From the NCBI RefSeq assembly GCF_023634805.2, contig NZ_CP106882.1:496001-560000 (forward strand): a stretch of DNA of 64,000 bases, in the 5' to 3' direction. This DNA is from Comamonas endophytica (GTDB taxonomy: Bacteria > Pseudomonadota > Gammaproteobacteria > Burkholderiales > Burkholderiaceae_C). Both the position numbers and the translations under genes were made by a program. This document shows positions 15,629 through 24,700 of this stretch, in pieces (position 1 is the first letter of the stretch; each line of letters begins with the position of its first letter). The notes beneath the pieces are model-generated. The model was given only the letters and a program-made list of their open reading frames with translations. It was not told the DNA's origin and ran no database searches.

Positions 15629-17771
15629 TGATGCTCACCTCTTTTGCCATCTTCACCGCGGGGGCCGGGCGCGCCAGCAACTGCGCCAGCACCACTTCCG
15701 GCGCGCCATCCTTCACGATCCGGCCCTGCTGCATCGCGATCACGCGTGTGGCCAGGCGCGCGGCCGCGACCGGCCGGTGGGTCGCGACGATGAGGACGTC
15801 GTCCGGCCCCAGGGCCGACTCCAGCGTGCGCCAGACCTTTTGCTCGGCCTCGGCATCGAGCGACGCCGTGGGCTCGTCGAGCAACCAGATGCGGGGCTGG
15901 CTGATCAAGAGGCGCGCCACGGCCACCAGTTGGCGCTGCCCGCCCGAGAGCCCCTCGCCGCCCTCGCTGATCGCCAGCTCCATGCCCTGCGGGCTGGCCG
16001 CCGCGATGGCGTCGATGCCCAGCTCGCGCGTGATCTGCAGCAGGCGCGAGTCGCCGCCCGCGCCCGACAGCGCGAGGTTGCTGCGCAGCGTGCCCTTGAA
16101 CAGATGCGGGCTCTGCGGCAGGTACCCCACCTGGCTTGCCACCAGCTGCGGATCGAGCTCCCACAGGTCGGCATCGCCCAGCCGCACCCGCCCCTCGCTG
16201 GGCCGGTACAGGCCGGCCAAGGCTTTCAGCAGCGTCGACTTGCCGCAGCCCACGGGCCCGACCAGCAGCACGCGCTCGCCGGCCTTGAAGCGCAGCTGCT
16301 CGATATCGAGCTGGCACACCGGCGACTCGGGGTACGCGTAGCGCAGCTTCTCCACCTCCAGCGTGCGCGGCGACTCGTCGGGCAGCAGCAGGTGCTGGCC
16401 GGGGCGGCGCTCGCCCTCCAGCTGCAGCACCTGGTGCACCATCTGCAGCGCCTGCGTCACATGCTGCCACTGCACCATGTACTGCGCGCTCTGGGCGATC
16501 GGCGCGATCACGCGCCCGCCCAGGATGCTGCAGGCGATCAGCCCGCCCATGGTCAAAAGCCCGGCCTCGATCTGCCAGACGCCGACCACGATCGCCGCCA
16601 CATAGGCCAGCGTCGATAGGCTCGAGGTGCTCACGGAGGAAATGCTGCTGATCTCGCGCTGCTGCACGCCGTAGCCGTCGATGCTGGCGGTGATCGCCTG
16701 CCAGTCCTGCGAGAACTGCCAGGCCGCGTTGTTGGCGCGGATCGACTCGGCGCCGCGGATGGTGTCGACCAGCAGGCCCTGGCGCTCGTGGCTGCGCAGC
16801 ATCTGCTGGCGCAGCAGCGCGCGCAGGCGCAACTGGGTGGAATAGCCCAGCACCAGCGCCACCGGCAGCATCAGCGCATAGACCCAGCCCACCGCGCCGC
16901 CGATGATGGCGATGAAGGCCAGGAACAGCAGCGCGAAGGGCAGATCGACCAGCGCGAAGATCACGCCGGAGCTGAAGAAATTGCGCACCGCGTCGAGGCT
17001 GCTGACCTGCGCGGCCAGCGTGCCCAGGCTGCGCGGCTGCAGGTCGAGGCGCAGGTGCAGCAGATGCTCGTAGACCTGCTGCGACACGCGCTGGTCCACC
17101 GCGCACGACAGGCTGTCGATGATCCGGGCCCGCGTCGTCTTCAGCAGCCAGTCCAGCACGACGATCAGGCACATGCCGGAAACCAGCGTGGTCAGCGTCG
17201 CATAGGCCATGGTGGGCACCACCCGGTCGTAGACCTGCATCGCGAAGATCGAGGTCATCACGGCCAGCAGGTTGACCAGCACCGTGGCGACCACGATCTT
17301 GCTCAGCCAGCCGCGGTCGCGAAACAGCTCGCGCCACACCAGGCGTGCCGCGAGATTGCCCGTGACCGGCACCTTGGCGCTGGCCACCGGGGCGCGCAGC
17401 CACAGCACCACCGCGTCCTGCAGCGCCGCGTCGTCGATGGGCTGCTGCTGGCCATCGGCGCCGCTCAGCAGCAACGGGCCCAAGGGCTGGCGCTCCACCA
17501 GGAACCAGCCGCCCTCGTGCAGCACCAGCGCCGGCAGGCGCCGCCGGTCGAAACGCCGCCACGCCAGCGCCACCGGCATCACGTTCTTCAAGCCGGCCTG
17601 GCGCAGCACCTGGCCCAGCCAGTGGGCCGGGCCCCTTTCGGCGTTCACGTCCGGCTGCGCCCAGGCCTGGGCCAGCGACTGCGCATCGAAGGGCACCTGC
17701 AGCCGCGCGAGCAGCCGCCCGATCAGCTCAGCAGAAGGGGCCGTGAAATTCTTAGGAACGGAACTCTGCAT
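15618..17771 (-). CDS. LapB-type type I secretion ABC transporter
   Basis: A 717-residue permease-ATPase. The N-terminal ~140 residues match the C39-like domain of type I exporters but contain no Cys, so this is a non-cleaving substrate-docking version; its His in VLHEGGWFLV remains. The membrane domain spans about 160-440. The ATPase has Walker A GPVGCGKST (Lys511), signature LSGGQRQLVAVARLL and Walker B IWLLDEPTASLD. It begins three bases after the stop of the TolC-like gene and overlaps the adaptor gene. The lack of proteolytic activity fits export of a large adhesin with an uncleaved signal rather than a double-glycine peptide. Confidence 0.94.
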   Translation of the reverse strand: MQSSVPKNFTAPSAELIGRLLARLQVPFDAQSLAQAWAQPDVNAERGPAHWLGQVLRQAGLKNVMPVALAWRRFDRRRLPALVLHEGGWFLVERQPLGPLLLSGADGQQQPIDDAALQDAVVLWLRAPVASAKVPVTGNLAARLVWRELFRDRGWLSKIVVATVLVNLLAVMTSIFAMQVYDRVVPTMAYATLTTLVSGMCLIVVLDWLLKTTRARIIDSLSCAVDQRVSQQVYEHLLHLRLDLQPRSLGTLAAQVSSLDAVRNFFSSGVIFALVDLPFALLFLAFIAIIGGAVGWVYALMLPVALVLGYSTQLRLRALLRQQMLRSHERQGLLVDTIRGAESIRANNAAWQFSQDWQAITASIDGYGVQQREISSISSVSTSSLSTLAYVAAIVVGVWQIEAGLLTMGGLIACSILGGRVIAPIAQSAQYMVQWQHVTQALQMVHQVLQLEGERRPGQHLLLPDESPRTLEVEKLRYAYPESPVCQLDIEQLRFKAGERVLLVGPVGCGKSTLLKALAGLYRPSEGRVRLGDADLWELDPQLVASQVGYLPQSPHLFKGTLRSNLALSGAGGDSRLLQITRELGIDAIAAASPQGMELAISEGGEGLSGGQRQLVAVARLLISQPRIWLLDEPTASLDAEAEQKVWRTLESALGPDDVLIVATHRPVAAARLATRVIAMQQGRIVKDGAPEVVLAQLLARPAPAVKMAKEVSINVV

Positions 17772-17774
17772 GGC

Positions 17775-19064
17775 TCAGAACGCTTTCATTTCCGATTCGA
17801 CCAGCGGATCGAGCCCGCCGACCAGGGCCGCAAGCTGCAGCGAAAGGAGGGTCCAGTCGCTGCGCGCCTGCGCCAGTTGCAATTGCTGCTCGCTCAGCTC
17901 GCGCTGGAAATTGAGCACCTCGAGCCAGCTCTTGCTGCCCGCGACATACTGGCGCTGGTAGGAGGCCAGCACTTCCTGCAGCTCTCCCAGCGTCGCTCCC
18001 TGCACCTCGATCATCTCTTCCTGCAGCTGGCGGCTTCGCTGCAGGCTTCTGACGCTGCGCTCGATCTCGTTGGTCGTATCGGCCAGGCCATCCTCGGCCG
18101 CCTGCTGGCGCGCGATGGCCGCGCCGGTGCGGCTGCCCGCGGCATAGCCCATGCCTTCGAGCGTGGCCTCGAACACCAGGCTCACGCGCACGGCCTCGCG
18201 GTAGCCGGCACGGCCGTGGTCCTTGTCCGCCTGCATGTAGAGCGTGGGCATCGAGGCCTTGCTCGCTTGCTCGACCCCAGCTGCGGCAAGATCGATCTCC
18301 TGGCGCTTGAGCCGGATCTCGGCGCTGTTGTCGAGCGCCGCCTGCCTGAGCATCGCGGCATCGCCCAGCGCGAGCAGGCCTTCGGGCACGGGCTGCTCGG
18401 CGGCCAATTCCACCCGCGTGAGCGCGCGCAGATCGCTCTGCGCGATCTCCAGATCCCCCAGATAGCGGTCGGCGCGCGCCTGGGCCTGCGACATGCGCGT
18501 GGTCGCCAGGCGCACATCGGCCACCGAGGCCAGCTGGCCGGTCTGCCGGCGCTGGATCTGCGCCAGCAGATCGCGGTGCGCCGCCAGGTTGGCCTGCGCC
18601 ACCGCCAGCAGCGCGCGGCTGCCCAGCACGCGGGCATAGGCGCGCGAAGTGCGGTCGAGCAGGTCGCGCCGCACGCGCAGCAGGTCCACGCGCTCGCGCG
18701 TGGTTTCGGCATCGGCCAGCGCGATGGCGCTGTCGATGCGGCCAAAGGCCCACAACGGCTGGCGCGCGCGCAGCGTGGTGGGCAGGGAAGAGCCCGCGCC
18801 ACTGGCGGAATCCCCATTGCCCGAGCCATATTGCTGCGCCTGGAAGGACAGCGTCGGAAGGCGCTGGGCGCGCGCGGCATCCGCCGAATATTCACGCGCC
18901 TTGATCTGTGCCTGCTTGCCGTTGATCGCGGGGTGCCAGCCCAGCGCCGCCTGCAGGGCCGCCTGCAGGCCATCGACCGGCTGCGCCGCGGCGGGTGCGC
19001 CGCATGCCAGCAGCAACGCGCACAGCATCCAGCCGCGCCCGGAATTTGCCATTGCCCTTAGCAT
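17775..19064 (-). CDS. TolC-family outer membrane efflux/secretion protein
   Basis: A 429-residue outer membrane channel. The signal peptide (MLCALLLACGAPAAAQ) ends near residue 28, and two Ala/Gln-rich helical coiled-coil halves follow, as in TolC and LapE. The ATG at 19064 follows GGGAGAG at good spacing and overlaps the end of the sulfotransferase gene by seven bases; an internal ATG at 19052 is also possible. With the ABC and HlyD-like genes directly downstream this completes a type I secretion apparatus. Confidence 0.92.
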   Translation of the reverse strand: MLRAMANSGRGWMLCALLLACGAPAAAQPVDGLQAALQAALGWHPAINGKQAQIKAREYSADAARAQRLPTLSFQAQQYGSGNGDSASGAGSSLPTTLRARQPLWAFGRIDSAIALADAETTRERVDLLRVRRDLLDRTSRAYARVLGSRALLAVAQANLAAHRDLLAQIQRRQTGQLASVADVRLATTRMSQAQARADRYLGDLEIAQSDLRALTRVELAAEQPVPEGLLALGDAAMLRQAALDNSAEIRLKRQEIDLAAAGVEQASKASMPTLYMQADKDHGRAGYREAVRVSLVFEATLEGMGYAAGSRTGAAIARQQAAEDGLADTTNEIERSVRSLQRSRQLQEEMIEVQGATLGELQEVLASYQRQYVAGSKSWLEVLNFQRELSEQQLQLAQARSDWTLLSLQLAALVGGLDPLVESEMKAF

Positions 19065-21694
19065 TCGATCTCTCCCACGGTATCCTGCTCCACCGCTTCA
19101 CCCTGCTCCCGCCCGGCGCCACGGCTTTTGAGCGCATCGGCCTTGTCCTGCTGGCCCGCCAATTCATATGCCTGGATCAGATCGCGGCGCCAATCGGCAT
19201 TCCACCTGCAGCGCGCAAAGCCCTGCTCCATGCGCGCGATGCCCTCCTGAAGATGGCCCTTGCGCACATAGATGAGCCCCAGCATGAAATTGCCCGCGGC
19301 ATGTTCTGGCAGATGGTGCAGCAGCTGCAGCAGATCCTGCTCCGCCTCATCGAGCTGCTCGTCCCTGTAGAGCGCCACGGCGTTTTCCAGCAGGCCCGGC
19401 ACGGGCAGCGCCACCATGTCGGTGATGGGCTCCCACCGGATCGGCGCATTGGTGCCGCGGATCAGCGGACCCAGATGCTCCTGGTAGTGCTCCCACTTGG
19501 CCTTGGAGCTCTGGTACAGCGGTTGGCGCACCTGCCAGACGCTGGCAGTCTTCACCGGCCGCTGCAGCTCGCTGAAGTTCAGCACCTCGGGCTCCCACGC
19601 CACACCGATGTAATCCAGCATGCGCCGCGCCTCGCGCTCCGGGTGCTCGAGCACATCTTCGTAGCGCACCTCGAGCATCTCGCCGGGAAACAGCTGATTC
19701 CAGTGGTGCATCAGCAGGTTGTGGTCGGCGAGCTGTTCGCCGATCCAGCCCAGGTCGTAGGAATACCCAAGACCGCCATGCTTGGCCGCGAAATCGGTGA
19801 AATAGTTGGAGATCGCGATATCGCGCGGGTCGCGCCGCACCGAGACGATGCGTGCCTTCGGGAACAACAGCTTGATCAGGCCAACGTTCTCGAAGTTGTG
19901 CGGCAGCTTGTCCACCACATGGCGCGCTCCGGGCGCATAGTCCTGCAGTTCCTTGAGCAGATTGGCGGTGATTCCGTCGACGACCTGGGCGCTGAGGTCA
20001 TCGACGCAGTCGGGAAAGCCGCGCCCCGATCCCGCGTGCCGCTCCCAGCGCTCCAGCCCGGCGATCACTCCGGGAATCAGGCCCAGCTCGCCCGCGCCAT
20101 GGATCTGGCTGTGGCCCGCGAGGATCTGTTCCACCAGGGTCGTGCCCGAGCGCGGCATGCCCAGCACGAACACCGGCAGCGTCGAGGGGTTGCCCAGGCC
20201 AGGCCGATGCTCATACAGCGAGCGGCTGAACGCATGGCGGATGCGCGCGCAGGCCTGGCGGTGGGCCGCGGGGTCGTAGCGCAGAAGTCGGCGGTTGGCG
20301 GCGCTGGCTTCATCCGCCAGGGCAAAGGCTTTGGCGTAATCCTTACGCTTTTCCCAGGCGGCCGCCAGCTGCAGCAGCAGGCTGGGCTGTACCGGCCCCT
20401 CCGGGCCGGGGCGGCGCGCATCGAGCTCCAGGCGCTGCAGGGTTGCATCGTCTTCTGGAAAGCGCCGTGCGCCAATCAACGCCGCGTGGCCGCGCACGGG
20501 GTCCTGCAGCTTGAGTTCCTCGAACAACGCCAGGGCCTCGTCGATGCGCCCGCATTGCAGATACAGATGGCCCAGCCCCTGCAGGGCCGCTGGCAGCCCG
20601 GGATGGTCCTGCAGCACCTGCAGGTATCCGGCCTCGGCCTCGGCATGCTGCTGCTCCTGCGCCTGTGCGCCGGCCAGCGCTACCTGCGCCTGCGCGCGTC
20701 CCTGGGTAATCTGCTCCGGTGTAGCATCGTCGCCCGGCTGCAGCGCCTGCGCTTCTTCCAGCGCCTGGCTGGCCAGTTCGAGCGCCAGCGGAGAATGCGC
20801 CTGGCTGGCGATCCCAGCGAGCTTGATCTTCAACACCAAGCGTTGCGGCGTGGGCTGGGGAGCCAGGCGCAGCGCCCGGTGCAGCAAGGCCATGGCCTGG
20901 CCCGGGCGCCCCTGCACCATTGCCAGCTCAGCCAGCTGCTGGTACAGCGGCAGCTGCTCCGGATGGTGCTTGAGCCCCCGGCGCAGCGCATCCTCGGCCG
21001 CGGCATGCTGCCCGCGTTCGGCCAGGCGCAGCGCGTAGCCTTGCAGCAGCGCGCACCAGTCCTGCTCGCTCAGCTGGGCCTGCTGCCGATCGAGCCAGGC
21101 ATCGGCCGCGGCCAGGTCATCCGCCGCCAGGCACAGCTCCAGGCGCAGGCCGCGCAGTTGCTGGTCATGCCATAGCGCTTGCGACTGCGGCCACTGCGCA
21201 CGCTCCATCTCCCAGAACGCCTCGGTCCGTGTCAGCAGCAGCTCACCCTGCTCCAGGGCGCCTCTTTGCACATGCATGCGCAGCAGTTGCTCGAACACCA
21301 GTATGCGTGGCTGCAACGCCAGGCTTTGTTCATACAACGCCTGCGCCGCGGCCAGGTCCTGCTGTTGCCACCGGCAGGCCCCCAGCCGCGCCAGCAGCAG
21401 CGCATGCCCGGGCGCCTCGGCGCGCGCCGCCTCCAGCAGCCGCATGGCTTCGTCCACATTGCCAAGCAGCAGTTGCACGGCTGCCAGATCGACGCGGGCA
21501 TCGACATCGAGCTCCTTTGGGTCCAGCGATTCCAGGCAGTCTCGCGCAGCTTGCGCTTCGCCCAGATGGGCGTACGCCAGGGCCAGCAGCACCTGTTCGC
21601 CTGGGTTGTGCGGCGCGGCGGCGTCACAGGCTTCGAGCAATGACTCGAATTGACGCTGCTCGGCCAGACGGCGCAGTAAGGGAAGGGAGTTCAT
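19058..21694 (-). CDS. TPR-containing sulfotransferase
   Basis: An 878-residue protein. Residues 1 to about 480 are TPR-like helical repeats. A sulfotransferase domain covers about 505-760: the 5'-phosphosulfate loop is PRSGTTLVEQIL (from 514), and the 3'-phosphate site is VRRDPRDIAISNYF (from 619, Ser629). Further TPR-like helices follow to the C-terminus. No signal peptide or membrane span is seen, so it acts in the cytoplasm, where PAPS is available. The motif order is that of Sulfotransfer_3-type enzymes, a group that includes TPR-linked and tyrosylprotein-type sulfotransferases. It sits between the adhesin gene and the exporter genes, with cysC at the end of the cluster, so the adhesin is the obvious candidate substrate. 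Tyrosine versus glycan as acceptor is open. The ribosome binding site is weak. Confidence 0.88.
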   Translation of the reverse strand: MNSLPLLRRLAEQRQFESLLEACDAAAPHNPGEQVLLALAYAHLGEAQAARDCLESLDPKELDVDARVDLAAVQLLLGNVDEAMRLLEAARAEAPGHALLLARLGACRWQQQDLAAAQALYEQSLALQPRILVFEQLLRMHVQRGALEQGELLLTRTEAFWEMERAQWPQSQALWHDQQLRGLRLELCLAADDLAAADAWLDRQQAQLSEQDWCALLQGYALRLAERGQHAAAEDALRRGLKHHPEQLPLYQQLAELAMVQGRPGQAMALLHRALRLAPQPTPQRLVLKIKLAGIASQAHSPLALELASQALEEAQALQPGDDATPEQITQGRAQAQVALAGAQAQEQQHAEAEAGYLQVLQDHPGLPAALQGLGHLYLQCGRIDEALALFEELKLQDPVRGHAALIGARRFPEDDATLQRLELDARRPGPEGPVQPSLLLQLAAAWEKRKDYAKAFALADEASAANRRLLRYDPAAHRQACARIRHAFSRSLYEHRPGLGNPSTLPVFVLGMPRSGTTLVEQILAGHSQIHGAGELGLIPGVIAGLERWERHAGSGRGFPDCVDDLSAQVVDGITANLLKELQDYAPGARHVVDKLPHNFENVGLIKLLFPKARIVSVRRDPRDIAISNYFTDFAAKHGGLGYSYDLGWIGEQLADHNLLMHHWNQLFPGEMLEVRYEDVLEHPEREARRMLDYIGVAWEPEVLNFSELQRPVKTASVWQVRQPLYQSSKAKWEHYQEHLGPLIRGTNAPIRWEPITDMVALPVPGLLENAVALYRDEQLDEAEQDLLQLLHHLPEHAAGNFMLGLIYVRKGHLQEGIARMEQGFARCRWNADWRRDLIQAYELAGQQDKADALKSRGAGREQGEAVEQDTVGEIEC

Positions 21695-21714
21695 GGAGAT
21701 AGCATCGCAACAGC

Positions 21715-21739
21715 CCTGGCTCCCGTGACGAGAGCCAGG
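21715..21739 (-). promoter_or_regulatory. Hairpin between adhesin and sulfotransferase genes
   Basis: CCTGGCTC and GAGCCAGG form a perfect 8-bp stem with a 9-base loop in the 73-base gap. There is no U-run, so it looks like a processing or attenuation element rather than a strong terminator. It could reduce expression of the downstream enzymes relative to the adhesin. Confidence 0.5.
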
Positions 21740-21767
21740 AATGGAGGAAGTTGACGCCTTGGACCGG

Positions 21768-24700
21768 TTACACCAACCCCTGGGTGCTCAGCACATTGGG
21801 TGCCCCTGCGGCAGCAAACGATGTGAAATAGATCTCGCCAAAGGCGTGGTCCGCATTGGGGTTCGCGCTCCACGCGCCGGTCCAAAGATCAGGCGCTCCA
21901 CGATTAACGTATGCAAATACTCCATGGCTGTAAAGCAGTGCTAACTGAGTGGGCGGAACAAGTGGCTGGATTCCCGGCCCCAACCAATTTTCAGCAGTTG
22001 AGTCAGCTCTGTGGGAGACAATCTCTGCGTTACCTGATCCCACTGGAGCTCCCGACCCCACCAGAACAATCTTGTCATCCTGCCCCAGGTTGCTGCCTCC
22101 CGTCCAAGCGCCTGCGGGGCGGAGGTCTCCCCCCTCGCTATCCATATGGATGAAAATGGTGTAGCTGGTGTCGGCGTCGAAGGTCCGGCCGCTGTGGTTG
22201 GAACTCACGCCCTGGATCAGGTCAAATACAACGATGGTGGAGTCCGCCGACGATTCGGGAGGAACTTCGGTAAAAGGCGTGCTGAAATTCAGCGTGGTGT
22301 CGTCGGCAATTCCCGCATAGGCATTTCCGGCCTCATCCGTGAACGCCCCGCTTTCTATCTCCACATGGTAGGTCCAGTTCGGCTGCAGCTCGATTGACGG
22401 ATTAATGGTGACTATATTGCCGTCGATAGTGACCTGGGATGTGTCGTTGACCGGGATAATAAGTGGATTCTCCGCCCCGCTGGTGCGAAGGGGGGCACCC
22501 GCGGGTTGGCCAATGATGACGATATTGCCGCTGCCGATAAACACGGCCTCGTCGAAGGTCAGCACGATATCGCTGTCTACAGCCACGTTCCCAGCATTAT
22601 CCATTGGGGAACTGGACTGCAGCGACGGCCCCGTATCGTCCACATCGATGATCGGCAGCGTCACTGCTTGATAGCTGACATTGTTTGCGCCATCGGTGGC
22701 GACCACGGTGAAGCTGTAGTTCTGCTTGAATTCGTAGTCCAGGCTGCCGATCAGCGTCACGCTGCCGGTGAAGTCGATTTCAAACTGCTGCGCGTCCTCG
22801 CCCTGCAGGCTGTAGTTCACGCCACTGGGATCACTGGCTTCGGCCGTGTAGACCACCGTGCCCACAGCGCTGTTCTCGGCAATCGCCTGCGCCGTCGCCG
22901 TGGCGCCCGAGGTGAAGACCGGTCCCGTATCGTCCACATCGATGATCGGCAGCGTCACTGCTTGATAGCCGACCTTGCCCGCGCTATCGGTGGCGACCAC
23001 GGTGAAGCTGTAGCTCTGCTTGGTTTCGTAGTCCAGGCTGCCGATCAGCTCCACGTCTCCGGAGGTGGGATGGATTTCAAACTGCTGTGCGTCCTCGCCC
23101 TCCAGGGTGTAAGTCACGGTTTCGGACCCAAGGACGACGGCCCTGTAGACAACCGTGCCCGCAGCGCTGTTCTCGGCAACCGCATCCATCGGCAAGTCAG
23201 GGGCGAAGACCGGCCCAAGATCGTTGATCGCCAGCGTAACTTCCTGCTCGCTGGCATGGCCCACGGTATCGGTTGCGACCACAGTGAAGCTGTAGTTGGG
23301 CTTGGTCTCGTAATCTGGATCGTCGATCAGCGTCACCTCGCCAGTGCTGGCGTCTATGCTGAACCGCTCCGCATCCATGCCTGGCTTGAGGCTATAGGTC
23401 ACTTCACTGCTATCGGTCGCCGCGGCCGTGTAGACGATCTGGCCCGCACCGCTGTTCTCGTCAATGGCCTGCGCCGTTGCCGTAGCGCCCGAGGCGAAGA
23501 CCGGCCCCGTATCGTCCACATCGAGGATCTGCAGCGTCACCAGCTGCTCGCCTTCACGGCCCGCGGCATCGGTCGCGACCACGGTGAACGTGTAGCTGCT
23601 CTTGGCCTCGTAATTCGGGTTGCCTTTGAGCGTCACCTTGCCGGTGTCGGCCTCGATGTCGAACAGCGCTGCGTCCTGGCCCTCAACGGGCTTGAGGCGG
23701 TAGCTGGTGGCGGCGGCGCCAGCGGCCACATCCGTGTCGGTGCTGGTCACGGTATAGACCAGCTGGTTCTCGCCGCTGTTCTCGGCAATCGCCGTGGCCG
23801 TGTCGCCCGAGGTAATTTCCGGCGCCGTTTCGTCCACATTGAGGATCTGCAGCGTCACCAGCTGCTCGCCTTCATGGCCCGCGGCATCGGCCGCGACCAC
23901 GGTGAACGTGTAGCTGTTCTTGGCCTCGTAATTCGGGTTCCCGATCAGCGTCACCGCGCCGGTGACTTCATCGATGCTGAACAGCGCCCCATCCGTACCC
24001 TCCTCGAGCTTGAGGCTGTAGCGGGTGCTTCCGGTCGAGACATCGGCGTCGTCTGTGCTGGTCACGGTGTAGACCACCTGGCCCGCGCCGCTGTTCTCGT
24101 CGATCGCCGTGGCCGTGCCGCCCGAGGTGATGGCCGGCGCCACTTCGTCCAGATCGTTGATCGCCAGGGTCACCAACTGCTCGCTGGCATTGCCCATGGC
24201 ATCCGTCGCGACCACCGTGAAGCTGTAGCTGTCCTTGGTCTCGTGATCCGGGTTCCCGATCAGCGTCACCGCGCCGGTGACTTCATCGATGCTGAACAGC
24301 GCCCCATCCGTACCCTCCTCGAGCTTGAGGCTGTAGCGGGTGCTTCCGGTCGAAACATCCGCGCTGTCGTCGCTGGTCACGGTATAGACCACTTGGCCCG
24401 CACCGCTGTTCTCGTCGATCGCCGTGGCCATGCCGCCCGAGGTAATGGCCGGCGCCGTATCGTCCACATTGTTGATCGCCAGGGTGACGACCTGCTCGCT
24501 GGCATTGCCCGCGGCATCCGTCGCCACTACCGTGAAGCTGTAGCCGGCCTTGGCTTCGTAATCCGGGTTACCATTCAGCGTCACCGCGCCGGTGACTTCA
24601 TCGATGCTGAACAGCGCCCCATCCGTACCCTCCTCGAGCTTGAGGCTGTAGCGGGTGCTTCCGGTCGAAACATCCGCGCTGTCGTCGCTGGTCACGGTAT

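Noticed and set aside
14830..17562. 910-codon leftward frame overlapping the ABC exporter and adaptor genes
   Set aside because: Ala/Gly/Arg-rich out-of-phase reading of GC-rich genes; the in-phase frames carry complete exporter motifs.
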